Positions 17,444 through 26,165 are shown, counted from the stretch's first letter. The stretch is 64,000 nucleotides of DNA from Chromobacterium sp. IIBBL 290-4 (GCF_024207115.1 NZ_CP100128.1:124001-188000); one strand, 5' to 3'. Notes: generated from the sequence alone by a model not told the origin. Numbers and translations: made by a program.

Positions 17444-17449
17444 TATAAT
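17444..17449 (+). promoter_or_regulatory. Possible -10 element of nrdJ promoter
   Basis: A perfect TATAAT stands 14 bp before the first NrdR box. No good -35 is seen at the expected distance. If it is used, both NrdR boxes lie at or just after the transcription start, where NrdR binding would block transcription. Confidence 0.4.
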
Positions 17450-17463
17450 CCCGCCCACACCCA

Positions 17464-17479
17464 ACACAATACCTTGCGT
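17464..17479. promoter_or_regulatory. NrdR box 1 upstream of nrdJ
   Basis: ACACAATACCTTGCGT matches the 16-bp NrdR consensus (ACACWATATATWGTGT) at 13 positions. It pairs with a second box 33 bp downstream, start to start, about three helical turns. This paired geometry is typical of NrdR-controlled ribonucleotide reductase genes. Confidence 0.6.
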
Positions 17480-17496
17480 TTAGAGCACACACGTCG

Positions 17497-17512
17497 TAAC
17501 AACATATAGTGT
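17497..17512. promoter_or_regulatory. NrdR box 2 upstream of nrdJ
   Basis: TAACAACATATAGTGT matches the NrdR consensus at 12-13 of 16 positions, with the right half (ATATAGTGT) perfect. Its phase relative to box 1 supports cooperative binding. Confidence 0.6.
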
Positions 17513-17584
17513 GTACGTCGTTTTTTCATGCTCACGCATTCATGCCGTCGTCGTTGAACACCGTTTCAGAAGGATGAGCGCTCC

Positions 17585-20443
17585 ATGCAGCAGGAAAACA
17601 TCGCCGCCATGGCGGAACAAGACATCTCGCGCGAGGTGTTGCTGGAAAAATACGCCAAGAACGGCGAGCAAAGCGTCAGCGAAGTGCGCCGCCGCGTGGC
17701 CCGCGCGCTGGCCGAGCTGGAAAAAGACCCGGCCCGTTTCGAGCCGCTGTTTTTCGAGGCGCTGGACCATGGCTTCATCCCCGGCGGCCGCATCAATTCC
17801 GCCGCCGGCACCGAGCTGTCCGCCACGCTGATCAACTGCTTTGTGCAGCCGGTGGGCGACTCGGTTTCCGAGACCGAACACGGCAAGGCCGGCATCTACC
17901 AGGCGCTGCTGCAGGCGGCCGAAACCATGCGCCGCGGCGGCGGCGTCGGCTACAACTTCTCGCGCATCCGCCCCAAGGGCGCGCATGTGAAAGGCACCAA
18001 CAGCCGGGCCTCCGGCCCGGTGTCGTATATGCGGGTGTTCGACCGCAGCTGCGAAACGGTGGAGTCGGCCGGCGCTCGCCGCGGCGCGCAGATGGGCGTG
18101 CTGGACATCAGCCACCCGGACGTGGAGGACTTCATCCACGCCAAGGACCAGGGCGATCTGCGCAACTTCAATATCTCGGTCGGCGTCTCCGACGACTTCA
18201 TGCGCGCAGTGGAAGCCGACGGCGACTGGCAACTCACCCACGCGGTGGCGCCTAACTCGGACGCCTTCCCCGGCAGCTTCCAGCGTGAAGACGGCCTGTG
18301 GGTGTACCGCGCCGTGCGCGCCCGCGAGCTGTGGCGGCAGATCATGGCCTCCACTTACGACCACGCCGAACCGGGCGTGCTGTTCATGACCCGCATCAAT
18401 CAGGACAACAACCTGTCCTACTGCGAAGTCATCGAATCCACCAACCCCTGCGGCGAACAACCGCTGCCGGACTACGGCTGCTGCGACCTGGGCTCGATCA
18501 ACCTCACACGCCACGTGCGCGCGCCGTTTGGCGACAAGGCCAGCTTCGACTTCAAGTCTTTCGAGAAGGTGGTGCGGATGTCCATCCGCATGCTGGACAA
18601 TGTGCTGGACCTGACCGTGTGGCCGCTGCAAGAGCAAGCGCGCGAAGCCCAGAACAAACGCCGCGTCGGCCTGGGTTTCACCGGTCTGGGCGACGCGCTG
18701 ATCATGCTGAAAATACGCTACGACAGCGAGGAAGGCCGCCGCTTCGCCGCCCGCATCGCCGAAAGCATGCGCGACGCCGCCTATGACGCCTCGGTGGACT
18801 TGGCCATCGAAAAAGGCGCTTTCCCGCTGTTCGACGCCGATAAATACTTGGCCGCGCCGCACTGCGCCAGCCGCCTGCCGGAGAAAATCCAGGCGCGCAT
18901 CCGCAAGCACGGCATCCGCAACTCCCACCTGTTGTCCATCGCCCCCACCGGCACCATCTCGCTGGCCTTCGCCGACAACGCGTCCAACGGCATCGAGCCT
19001 CCGTTCTCGTGGTTCTACACCCGCAAAAAGCGGATGGCCGACAACAGCCAGCAGGAATACCTGGTGGAAGACCACGCCTACCGCGTGTGGCGCATGCAGG
19101 GCGGCGACACCTCCAGGCTGCCGGACTACTTTGTCTCGGCGCTGGAAATGAGCGCTCTCGACCATATGCGCATGGTGGCGGCCGTCGCGCCTTTTGTGGA
19201 CACCGCCATCTCCAAAACCGTCAACGTGCCGGCCGATTATCCCTTCGCCGACTTCGAGAGCCTGTACCTGGAAGCCTGGCGCAATGGCTTGAAAGGCATC
19301 ACCACCTACCGGCCCAATAATGTGCTCGGCTCGGTATTGTCGGTGGAGCCCTCCCCCAGCGCCGCGGCCGCCGCGCCGGAAGACCTGTCCGGCGCCGCCA
19401 GCGATCCTGACCGCCGAGTCACATTGAACACCGCGCCCACCCCGGCGCTGTCCAGCCTGAAATGGCCCAACCGCCCCAAGCTGAAGGAAGGCAATCCGTC
19501 CTGGACCTTCATGGTGGAAGGCGATGCCGGCGATTTCGCCGTGGTGGTCGGCCATATGGAAAACGGCCGCGCCCAGCCTTTCGAATGCTGGGTCAACGCC
19601 ACCGATGAGCAACGCGGCCTGTCCGCCATCGCCAAAACCTTGTCGATGGACATGCGCTGCCGCGACCGCGCCTGGCTGGCGGCCAAGCTGGACGCGCTGT
19701 CGCGCGCCAACGGCGACAAGCGCTACCGCTTCACGCTGGGCGACAAGACCATACACGCCACCTCGGCCGCCGCCGCGCTGGGCCAGGTGGTGCGCCACCG
19801 CGTCGAGCAACTGGGCGCGCTGCAGCTGGATGCCGGCGAAGCCACGCCGGTAATGGATGCGCTGTTCGCCCGCAAAGAGCCGAAATCCGGCAGCGACGGC
19901 ACCATGAGCTGGTCGGTGGACGTGGTCAACCCGCAAACCGGCGACGACTTCGTGCTGTTCGTCAAAGAGCTGGTGCTGCCCAACGGCAAGCGCCGCCCCT
20001 ACTCGGTGTGGCTGGCCGGCGCCTACCCGCGCGAGCTGGACGGGCTGTGCAAAATGCTGAGTCTGGACATGCGGGTGATAGACCCGGCCTGGATAGGCTT
20101 GAAGCTGCGCAAGCTGTTGAACTACGCCGAGCCGCAAGGCGACTTCTTCGCCCGCATCCCCGGCCTGGAAAAATCGCAAAGCTGGCCATCCACCGTGGCT
20201 TATCTCGCCCGCCTGATCATCCACCGCTACGCCATGCTGGGCGTGCTGACCGAGGAAGGCGTGCCGGTGGAGGACATGGGCGTGATGGCGCCGGAGCAAA
20301 GCGATCTGTTCGCCCAGGAGGCCCCGGTCGCGCTCAAACCGCTGGCCGGCAAGGCCTGCCCGGAGTGCGGCAACCACGCGCTGATCAAGAAGGACGGCTG
20401 CGAGTTCTGCACCGCCTGCGGCCACGTGGGGACGTGCGGCTGA
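17585..20443 (+). CDS. nrdJ: Adenosylcobalamin-dependent (class II) ribonucleoside-diphosphate reductase
   Basis: The product has 952 residues. It makes deoxyribonucleotides using a radical generated from adenosylcobalamin, so it works with or without oxygen. The ten-stranded barrel shows [12 protein letters not shown] (radical-site Cys289 and Glu291), [14 protein letters not shown] and the N-terminal substrate loop [20 protein letters not shown]. After the core (to about 590) comes an extended region of roughly 330 residues with repeated [17 protein letters not shown] segments. The C-terminal Cys-rich tail (C925, C928, C939, C942, C945, C951) serves as the redox or zinc tail. The length matches the long class II type of beta-proteobacteria. 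An AGAAGG site precedes ATG 17585, and two NrdR boxes lie upstream. No nrdAB or nrdDG partner is adjacent. Confidence 0.95.
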   Translation: MQQENIAAMAEQDISREVLLEKYAKNGEQSVSEVRRRVARALAELEKDPARFEPLFFEALDHGFIPGGRINSAAGTELSATLINCFVQPVGDSVSETEHGKAGIYQALLQAAETMRRGGGVGYNFSRIRPKGAHVKGTNSRASGPVSYMRVFDRSCETVESAGARRGAQMGVLDISHPDVEDFIHAKDQGDLRNFNISVGVSDDFMRAVEADGDWQLTHAVAPNSDAFPGSFQREDGLWVYRAVRARELWRQIMASTYDHAEPGVLFMTRINQDNNLSYCEVIESTNPCGEQPLPDYGCCDLGSINLTRHVRAPFGDKASFDFKSFEKVVRMSIRMLDNVLDLTVWPLQEQAREAQNKRRVGLGFTGLGDALIMLKIRYDSEEGRRFAARIAESMRDAAYDASVDLAIEKGAFPLFDADKYLAAPHCASRLPEKIQARIRKHGIRNSHLLSIAPTGTISLAFADNASNGIEPPFSWFYTRKKRMADNSQQEYLVEDHAYRVWRMQGGDTSRLPDYFVSALEMSALDHMRMVAAVAPFVDTAISKTVNVPADYPFADFESLYLEAWRNGLKGITTYRPNNVLGSVLSVEPSPSAAAAAPEDLSGAASDPDRRVTLNTAPTPALSSLKWPNRPKLKEGNPSWTFMVEGDAGDFAVVVGHMENGRAQPFECWVNATDEQRGLSAIAKTLSMDMRCRDRAWLAAKLDALSRANGDKRYRFTLGDKTIHATSAAAALGQVVRHRVEQLGALQLDAGEATPVMDALFARKEPKSGSDGTMSWSVDVVNPQTGDDFVLFVKELVLPNGKRRPYSVWLAGAYPRELDGLCKMLSLDMRVIDPAWIGLKLRKLLNYAEPQGDFFARIPGLEKSQSWPSTVAYLARLIIHRYAMLGVLTEEGVPVEDMGVMAPEQSDLFAQEAPVALKPLAGKACPECGNHALIKKDGCEFCTACGHVGTCG

Positions 20444-20485
20444 GCCAATAATTTACAATCCAAGTACATTATGTGTGAGTGACAG

Positions 20486-20542
20486 CATAAGCTGCGACTT
20501 TGCCACCATAAGCTGCGACTTTTGCCACCATAAGCTGCGACT
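20486..20542 (+). repeat. Three tandem copies of a 21-22 bp repeat after nrdJ
   Basis: The unit CATAAGCTGCGACTTTTGCCAC occurs at 20486-20506 (one T shorter) and 20507-20528. The first 14 bases occur again at 20529-20542. It begins 43 bp after the nrdJ stop and precedes a terminator. Multiple short repeats at a boundary are reminiscent of IS21-type insertion-sequence ends, preceded here by TGTGTGAGTGACAG. No matching opposite end or IS21 gene is seen, so it may be a solo remnant. Confidence 0.6.
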
Positions 20543-20577
20543 AAACATAGTTTCGCTTCCGCTGTAACTTTATAACA

Positions 20578-20610
20578 ATGCCCTACGATTTTTTGATCGT
20601 GGGGCATTTT
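20578..20610 (+). terminator. Rho-independent terminator after nrdJ
   Basis: A 12-bp stem (ATGCCCTACGAT / ATCGTGGGGCAT, with one G-U type pair) closes a T-rich loop and is followed by TTT. It sits 134 bp after the nrdJ stop, beyond the tandem repeats. It would be the proper end of the nrdJ transcript if the repeats were inserted between gene and terminator. Confidence 0.7.
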
Positions 20611-20612
20611 CT

Positions 20613-20948
20613 TGTTGGCGATGGATTTCCCGCATGAAAAAACTCGGCAACCGGGCCTGCCTGCAATTCTGTGTAAACCAGCTGTTCTCCGCTCATCTGT
20701 CGAAAGACAGCGTTCGTAGACAAGCTGCTGATGCCTGGTTTTCGGCCAAAGCAGCTAGTCATGCCTTTGTGCTAGCATGACTGCTATCGGCCATTACCGG
20801 ACGGTCAATGTTCCGCACTGAAAGCTGACCTTTACCATATACGTGATAAGTATATTGTTGGTGCTATGCGGGCTCACCACAGGCATTTTATCCAAAGGCC
20901 ATAACCAGTAGTGGGGTGTTAGTGTACATCCCTACCTAGCGGTTCCAT
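20613..20948. other. Gene-free stretch between nrdJ terminator and IS fragment
   Basis: About 336 bp of lower-GC sequence with no supported gene. A stretch around 20670-20690 (AATTCTGTGTAAACCAG) resembles sequence often found at transposase gene edges, and GCTAGTCATGC / GCTAGCATGAC form a short inverted repeat near 20754-20780. I cannot assign it; it probably consists of mobile-element debris. Confidence 0.3.
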
Positions 20949-21350
20949 TTAGTCATAAGCCTTGAAAGGCTTGCTGGTTTTGCTGGGCGCGGCGGGTTCC
21001 AGGTCACACAGGCTTCCCACGCTATGACGGCGCAGGCAACGGTCCAACCCGGATCGCGACACGGCAGGATTCAGAAACTCGCGAATCACCACCAGCAAGT
21101 CATCCAGCCTCAGCTTGAGGACTTTGCGCAGCTCAACGGCAATGCGCTCTTGGACCGGCGTCAGCGTGGTTTGCAGCCGATGAGCCGTGTGGGAGCGATC
21201 CTCGACGCTGTCCCGGTTCTTCCATTTGCGAATGGTGTCGATGGTGACGTTGTAGCGAGCGGCCAGCTCGGCCTGAGTGCCGGTGGCTTGCTGAATCTCT
21301 TTGCGAATGGCCGGCGTAGTGCGGGCTTGCTTACGCAGTTTGACGATCAT
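20949..21350 (-). pseudogene. IS481-family transposase, truncated after the DNA-binding part
   Basis: The product has 133 residues against roughly 300-350 in intact members. The start MIVKLRKQARTTPAIRKEI, the HTH (AELAARYNVTIDTIRKWKNRD), RSHTAHRLQTTLTP and VSRSGLDRCLRRH match the N-terminal half of IS481-type transposases. The frame ends at FKAYD, exactly where intact proteins continue into the DDE catalytic domain, and nothing downstream restores it. The element cannot move by itself. The sequence just upstream (about 21360-21430, with GTTTCCAGAGGCGTTTACTC) may be its terminal repeat. It marks the left part of the AT-rich accessory island. Confidence 0.88.
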
Positions 21351-22032
21351 GTTGTCTGGACCATGAGCGGTTCCAGAAGCCTACCCAAACCCTCGCGAGC
21401 CAGAGTAAGTTTCCAGAGGCGTTTACTCAGATGAGTATCCGGGGTGCGGAAATAGACATATATTATTTTGGACAAAAATATGAATTTTCAGCACCGCCTC
21501 GGCAATAAATATCAAAATTCAGTACTTACCATTGCATAAATCCTGTATTTATCGAGAGTTTAGATTACTTTATGAGTTTAAAATAAAACCAATCATCAGC
21601 AAGTACATATCTAAAGGCGTCACCAACAAAATCAATATCTTGCACTCGATCTTTGCTGCCTTTCCTGAGAGGGAGATATCATGACTGATAGCAGCTGATA
21701 AATTTTCAACACTAATGCCATTGACATTTCAATGAATTACAACTACTATCCCCTTGCAAAATCGGAGATTGATTTTCTTCACGATAGGAATTGGTCTATT
21801 TTCTGATCTTGCAAATCAATGCAACAAATGATGGCATAATTTGCTATCAAGCTTTCTCTGTGAACAGCCATTTGATGTTAAATATCATTTGCGATACATT
21901 TTGCATACGGCATTTCCAATTGCCGTCCATGCAAAATAAACCATGCTTTGCATGGCCGTGTGCTGAATTATTTATTTCCATAAATTTTGATTATATCGAG
22001 CAGCGCGAATCAGCTGCATTAAGGAGCATAGA
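21351..22032. other. AT-rich stretch before the bacteriocin-like gene
   Basis: These 682 bp have GC content far below the chromosome. Apart from probable IS-end sequence near 21360-21430 they hold no supported gene. A small plus-strand frame (21791-22045) has no clear ribosome site or family and is not called. The promoter of the bacteriocin-like gene is expected within the last 150 bp. Confidence 0.4.
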
Positions 22033-22428
22033 ATGCATGTTTTGAATCTTGAAGATCTTCATGTGATTACCGGTGGCAATGCAGTTGAATGCACGATGGA
22101 AGAATATGAAAGAGATAACGATGGCTCTAGCGGATTTGGTAGCTATGGCAATTCTGGTGACCTTAGTAATTCTAGTGCAGATGGTACTGTCGGCGCCAGT
22201 TATGGTGCTGGATCGAACGTTAACACTGGCGTCAGCCAGGGTGCTGCCGAATGCGCGCTCGGCGTAGCCGGAAACACGATTGCTACAGGAATTTCCGGGG
22301 CCGGTCTGGGCATGAAGGTCGGGGCGCTTGTTGACGGTGTTGGAGCGCTACCTGGCGCCGCTCTAGGCGGACTTGTTGGAGCGATCGGCGGGGCAATGAA
22401 TGGCGCTGCTAATCATTGCCGGATGTAA
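22033..22428 (+). CDS. Candidate class II bacteriocin/microcin precursor with double-glycine leader
   Basis: The product has 131 residues. The first 15, MHVLNLEDLHVITGG, form a classic double-glycine leader: Leu at -12, Leu at -7, Ile at -4 and Gly-Gly at -2/-1 relative to the cut. Such leaders are removed by peptidase-containing ABC exporters. The predicted 116-residue mature part begins with an acidic stretch (ECTMEEYERDNDG), continues with a Ser/Gly-rich region and ends with a hydrophobic Gly/Ala segment rich in GxxxG-like spacing (VGALPGAALGGLVGAIGG), as in pore-forming class II bacteriocins. Three cysteines are at about 20, 73 and 129. AAGGAG lies 6 nt before the ATG. Low GC and a neighbouring IS fragment suggest transfer. 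No exporter gene is present in the window. Confidence 0.72.
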   Translation: MHVLNLEDLHVITGGNAVECTMEEYERDNDGSSGFGSYGNSGDLSNSSADGTVGASYGAGSNVNTGVSQGAAECALGVAGNTIATGISGAGLGMKVGALVDGVGALPGAALGGLVGAIGGAMNGAANHCRM

Positions 22429-22441
22429 TTGATATATAGTA

Positions 22442-22471
22442 CGAGAGGGGAACACCCCTCTCGACTTTATT
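22442..22471 (+). terminator. Hairpin after bacteriocin-like gene
   Basis: A perfect 9-bp stem (CGAGAGGGG / CCCCTCTCG) with an AACA loop starts 14 nt after the stop and is followed by ACTTTATTT. It should end or strongly reduce transcription before the small membrane protein gene, allowing unequal expression of the two. Confidence 0.7.
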
Positions 22472-22509
22472 TACAAATGCTTGCCGGGCCTGTTTACGGG
22501 ACAACTAAC

Positions 22510-22752
22510 ATGAATGTTCTTCTTACTTTTATCCACGCGCTGATGCCTGATATAAAATGGTGCATCAGATTTATCGGGAAAACCTTTTTTTTACTACCAG
22601 CCATCCTTATGTCTGGCTCTAGTTTTTTTAATGGCATCGAAACTGGAGAGTTGTGGAGAAGTGCACTATCCATTTTTGCATTTTTTATCTTCATTATGAT
22701 TTTACTTGTTTCCGTCAGAAGATTATCGCTCGGAAAAAAAACGGGCGCTTAA
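22510..22752 (+). CDS. Small membrane protein, possible bacteriocin immunity protein
   Basis: The product has 80 residues with two predicted membrane helices (about 25-45 and 53-73), a short polar loop (NGIETGELWR) and a basic tail (RRLSLGKKTGA). It begins 81 nt after the bacteriocin-like gene, beyond a hairpin. Immunity proteins of class II bacteriocins and microcins are often small two-to-four-helix membrane proteins encoded immediately downstream, so that role is proposed from position and topology. ATG 22510 (MNVLLTFIHAL) is chosen because the longer frame would run through the hairpin. No family is recognised and no strong ribosome site is seen. Confidence 0.5.
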   Translation: MNVLLTFIHALMPDIKWCIRFIGKTFFLLPAILMSGSSFFNGIETGELWRSALSIFAFFIFIMILLVSVRRLSLGKKTGA

Positions 22753-22974
22753 TTCATCACCCACCAATGACCACCGCGCATAGCCATTTATTGATTCTTA
22801 TAACAATAAAATCAAAACCACACCAAGAGCTTTTATCATAGAAATCTTAAATCCAATCCGCACCCTCTAAAATCAAACAGCATGACTTGGTAGCTAATTT
22901 CGCCCCCAACTAATTGCTTTGCTGATGCGCCTTTTGAAGAAACTTTCCCTCATCGTCCAGCAGCGACTCACGAC

Positions 22975-23070
22975 ACCTCCGCCGCCAGTTTCATCAGCCC
23001 GCGCAACCGGCGTTGCGCAGGATTGTTGTCGCGCGCCGCATGCCAGAACAGCGCAAGGCTGATGAGAGCG
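22975..23070 (-). pseudogene. Remnant of a lysR gene (3' end), first copy of duplicated unit
   Basis: This segment matches the 3' end of the intact lysR gene at about 26174-26260. Shared stretches include ATCAGCCCGCGCAACC versus ACCAGCCCGCGCAGCC and GTTGTCGCGCGCCGCATGCC versus GTTGTCGCGCGTCGCATGCC. Only the part encoding the last 30 or so residues survives, with changes that destroy the frame. Its position and strand relative to the lipoprotein gene mirror the intact unit. The gap 22753-22974 holds only AT-rich sequence and no gene I can support. Confidence 0.75.
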
Positions 23071-23115
23071 ACGCCTGCTATAGGCATTAAAAAATTTACT
23101 CGGCGCAGCTGTGAC

Positions 23116-23400
23116 ATGGACCTCAGGACCACTCCAGCGGCCTAACCGCAACCGGCAAAGCGGTCGATGTCTATCTGAATCCGAGCGATAAATTCCGTTT
23201 TAAACTCCGCCTCACTCCTCCAACACCACCAACACCACCAACACCTCCAACAGGCTTTCGCCAACACCACGGAGAACAGCTACGGGGTCGTTGTCGCCTA
23301 CCTTTATTCCCCAGCATCGACGATGCCTAGGCCTGGATTCCGGCCAACCACAACGAACGCCTTGGGAACTGAACGCCAAACCTGCCTCACCCAGTGCGGG
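23116..23400 (+). pseudogene. Remnant of a metallo-beta-lactamase-fold gene, first copy of duplicated unit
   Basis: Scattered matches to the intact gene at 27177-28175 appear in the right order. GACCACTCCAGCGGCC corresponds to the HLDHSGG region, GTCTATCTGAATC to the VYLNQ region, CAGGCTTTCGCCAACACC to QAFADA, and GCCTGGATTCCGGCCAAC to AWIPAN. Internal deletions and a small CCAACACCA tandem array (about 23219-23250) replace the rest. No coding capacity remains. It precedes the intact lipoprotein gene exactly as the full gene does in the second unit. Confidence 0.75.
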
Positions 23401-23432
23401 GGGTTTTAATTCGGCCCGATATTGCCCTAAGC

Positions 23433-23605
23433 TGTAATTCGCCATATCCACGCCCATTCATGCCAAACCGCATCTAGCCTAGCCATAGGTCAAGCATCGA
23501 ATACGGGCAAAGACGTGCCATGAAAGCCGCCCGGAGGAGTTGGACTACCCTTTGCGCGCCGTCGCCCTCAAGAGCAGCGGAAAGTCGCGGTCAGAAGGAG
23601 CCATC
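23433..23605 (+). promoter_or_regulatory. Leader/promoter region of lipoprotein gene 1
   Basis: From about 23475 this leader is nearly identical to that of the second lipoprotein (28280-28403), including GGTCAAGCATCGAATACGGG, GCCATGAAAGCCG and the GAAGGAG ribosome site. The -10 (TGTAAT, 23433-23438) is kept, but the -35 position reads TTCGGC instead of TTGACT, so this copy should be weaker. Confidence 0.5.
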
Positions 23606-26038
23606 ATGCGGAACCTTGCCCTGAACATCCTGATCAGCCTGTTCATCGCCTTATTGCTGGCCGCTTGCGGCGGGGGCGGGGGCGGGGGCGCGGCCATCAG
23701 TGCCAGCGGCAATGGATCTGGCAGTAGTTCTGGCAGTAGTTCTGGCAGCCGTTCTGGAAGCAGTTCTGGAAGCAGTTCTGGAAGCAGTTCTGGAAGCAAT
23801 TCTGGAAGCAATTCTGGAAGCAGCTCCGGAAGCAGCTCTTCCGGGGGGCAGACCAATCAGGCCGCCGCTCAGCTGACCGCTGTCTACACGCCCAGCAGCG
23901 GATTGGTCACTTTGTCCTGGAACGACACTTTTCCCGCTGGCACCAGCTACGAAATACAAACCGCAGACTCCAACAACAACTTCAGCACCATTGCCACGGT
24001 CACGGGAAGCAATAGCGCCGCCACGCTCAATCAGCAAAAAATCGCCCTGCCGCCCAGCCGCCTCAAGGTCTCCACGCCGACGCTCAGCTGGCAAGGCTCC
24101 GCCTCCGCCAGCACCATTTACCGGATTGTTGCCGTATATGGCGGCGTCAGCCTGCCGCTGCTAAGTCCGCAATCGCAAACCAGCCTGCAGGTCTCGATTC
24201 CCAGCACGCCCTTGTCGATTTCCATCAATCAGCTGGAGCCGATAGATGGAACCATCACGCTCGCCATCGCCGGCAGCTCCACCTATCCAACCGTGGATTG
24301 GTATGTCGAGCAAACCAAGCTCGGCACCAAGACATCCGGCGTCGGCAATGCCATTGACTGGGTCACCGACAGCTTCGCCAGCGGCAGTTACGGCATTACC
24401 GCCTGGGTGCAAACCAGCACCGATGTTTACATCCAAGTGACCCGCAGCCTGCAAGTGCTGCACAACAACTTGGGATTCGGCACCAATGTCATCGGCACAA
24501 CCGGCAGCATTTATGTAGACGTGACAGCTTACTCGCCCGCCAGCGTCACCCAAATTGCAACCTGGCTAGATGGCGCCCCCTACAACACGCTTACCGCTCC
24601 CAACAATGGCCAGCTTTATCGTTTCACCATCAACGCGCTGGCGGTAGGCTCCGGCTCCCACTCCATGCTGATTGTGATCACCGACTCCTTGGGACGCAGC
24701 AAAAGCGCGACGATCGCCATTCCCATCGTCAATGCGCCTACGCTCAGCGTGACCACCCCTATCAATGGCGGCAGCGGCGCCAATACACTGTCTATTGCCG
24801 GCACCGTATCCAGCGATAGGGTCACGACGTACTCAGTCAAGGCGCTAGTGGATCAGGGCTATTCGACCGCGCTGACTGTTGCGCAAAACAGCTTCAGCGG
24901 CAGCATCAGCCTGGCAGGCATAAGGGCAGGCATTCATACGCTCAGCGTGATCGCCTCCGGCGCAGATGGCCCAACGACCACAGTCAGTCTCAATATATTC
25001 GTGGTATCGACCACCTTGCGCCAACCCGTCATGCAGTTGCCGGCCGGTGGGCAATTGCTGGCAGTCGAAGGCAGCCAGGTGCTCTACTCCAAGCAAGACG
25101 GTTCCGCCGGCCTTCACGACCTATCCAACAGCAGCGATGTCGCGCTGGCCGGCTCCAGCAGCAGCCTGTCCGGTTGGCAGTTAGCCAACGGCCGGGCTTA
25201 CAGCCGCGGCAAGCTGTCAGACTGCACGCCGGCATTGTCTTGTGTGTATACCTGGAAGGCGGATGGCTCCATAGTCAATCTAACGCAGAGCAATCCGGCC
25301 ATCGGGCTTACCACTCAAACTCACCCCGTCGCGCATGGCGATTACGCGCTATGGGCTAACTACCCCAGCAGCTACACGCTCTACAACGCCGCCACCCAAA
25401 CCTATACTCAGATTCCCCTGCCATCCGGCGTCACTGCTGGCAATGCCGATAATGACTTCGCTTTAGTCGGCGGCGTCATAAAGTTCGTCTACTCGGGACA
25501 AACAGGCAGCATAGGCCTCTCCCCGCGCTACGATGTTTTTCTTTGGTCGTCCGACACCGCCAGTTCCACCCAGCTGAGCAGCAGCAACAGCAATTACGCT
25601 CCGGGAACCGACGGCGTCAGGGTGGCCTGGAATCAAAACAGCGGAGGGAACGGCAACATTGCAACCTTGCTTGCCCAGAACATTGCAGGCGGGCCGCCTA
25701 CGACGCTGTCCTCCACGATGACCACCTTTGTTCTGCAAGACGGCGTATTAGCCTGGCTTGAAAACAGCACGCCTAACACTTATCTCAAGGCGTCCACCGC
25801 GACTCCAGGCAGCACGCTGCTGATAGCCAGCAGCTCCACATCCTTGTCGGTGTACGGCGCGGGAGATGGCGCCGTCATTTACCTGCAAGGCTATGCCGCA
25901 ACCGGCCAGGTCTACCGCTGGGATAGCGTCAGCCAGACCTCCACCTTGATGATAGATGCGCCGCCCGACCAACTGCTGGTCAATGGCAATCAGGTTTATT
26001 ACCGGGTGAGCCAGGCGGTTTACAACTTTGCCAACTGA
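23606..26038 (+). CDS. Large surface lipoprotein with Ser/Gly spacer (paralogue 1)
   Basis: The product has 810 residues. A lipoprotein signal ends in LLLAAC (Cys21), followed by a run of glycines and a low-complexity SGSS spacer (about 35-80) made of 12-bp DNA repeats. Next come several beta-rich, Ig/fibronectin-like segments (LVTLSWNDTFPAGTSYEIQ, ITLAIAGSSTYPTVDWYVEQ, HSMLIVITDSLGRSKSATIAIPI). The C-terminal third has propeller-like repeats (LLAVEGSQVLYSK, YTLYNAATQTYTQI, LVNGNQVYYRV). It is probably anchored in the outer membrane and exposed. No enzymatic motif is seen. It is clearly a paralogue of 28404-30749 and starts with the same 16 or so residues. Strong GAAGGAG site. Function unknown. 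Confidence 0.8.
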   Translation: MRNLALNILISLFIALLLAACGGGGGGGAAISASGNGSGSSSGSSSGSRSGSSSGSSSGSSSGSNSGSNSGSSSGSSSSGGQTNQAAAQLTAVYTPSSGLVTLSWNDTFPAGTSYEIQTADSNNNFSTIATVTGSNSAATLNQQKIALPPSRLKVSTPTLSWQGSASASTIYRIVAVYGGVSLPLLSPQSQTSLQVSIPSTPLSISINQLEPIDGTITLAIAGSSTYPTVDWYVEQTKLGTKTSGVGNAIDWVTDSFASGSYGITAWVQTSTDVYIQVTRSLQVLHNNLGFGTNVIGTTGSIYVDVTAYSPASVTQIATWLDGAPYNTLTAPNNGQLYRFTINALAVGSGSHSMLIVITDSLGRSKSATIAIPIVNAPTLSVTTPINGGSGANTLSIAGTVSSDRVTTYSVKALVDQGYSTALTVAQNSFSGSISLAGIRAGIHTLSVIASGADGPTTTVSLNIFVVSTTLRQPVMQLPAGGQLLAVEGSQVLYSKQDGSAGLHDLSNSSDVALAGSSSSLSGWQLANGRAYSRGKLSDCTPALSCVYTWKADGSIVNLTQSNPAIGLTTQTHPVAHGDYALWANYPSSYTLYNAATQTYTQIPLPSGVTAGNADNDFALVGGVIKFVYSGQTGSIGLSPRYDVFLWSSDTASSTQLSSSNSNYAPGTDGVRVAWNQNSGGNGNIATLLAQNIAGGPPTTLSSTMTTFVLQDGVLAWLENSTPNTYLKASTATPGSTLLIASSSTSLSVYGAGDGAVIYLQGYAATGQVYRWDSVSQTSTLMIDAPPDQLLVNGNQVYYRVSQAVYNFAN
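23714..23838 (+). repeat. 12-bp tandem repeat encoding the SGSS spacer
   Basis: About ten units of GGAAGCAGTTCT and close variants (GGCAGTAGTTCT, GGAAGCAATTCT) encode Ser-Gly-Ser-Ser. The paralogous gene has only about three units at 28507-28545. The array is prone to slippage and would change spacer length in frame. Confidence 0.85.
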
Positions 26039-26165
26039 TGGCCATCGCTCAGGGCAAACGACACGCCCCGGCATCACCGTCGCTTCGGCAGACCGGGCCG
26101 CTCAAAAACCGCGCCGCCCTGAATCAGCCAGTCGCGCAGCACACCCGCAGGCAGGCGGTTTCCCA

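Noticed and set aside
17540..20425. Very long open frame on the minus strand opposite nrdJ
   Set aside because: High-GC codon bias leaves the antisense frame open. Its Gly/His/Gln-rich translation has no family motif, whereas the plus strand encodes a complete NrdJ.
21791..22045. Small plus-strand frame before the bacteriocin-like gene
   Set aside because: No convincing ribosome site, no recognisable domain, and it runs into the start of the better-supported gene.
22894..23151. 85-codon minus-strand frame called as a gene
   Set aside because: It lies over the decayed lysR 3' end and the junction into the metallo-hydrolase remnant, so it is chance coding within pseudogene sequence.
23475..23605. 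Lipoprotein leader considered as a c-di-GMP (GEMM) riboswitch
   Set aside because: It has GGGCAAA and AAAGCC stretches, but the distance between them is too short and the ACGCAAAGCC and later GEMM core elements are missing.
23714..23838. Repeat array considered as a CRISPR
   Set aside because: Units are contiguous 12-mers with no unique spacers and are read in frame as Ser-Gly-Ser-Ser.
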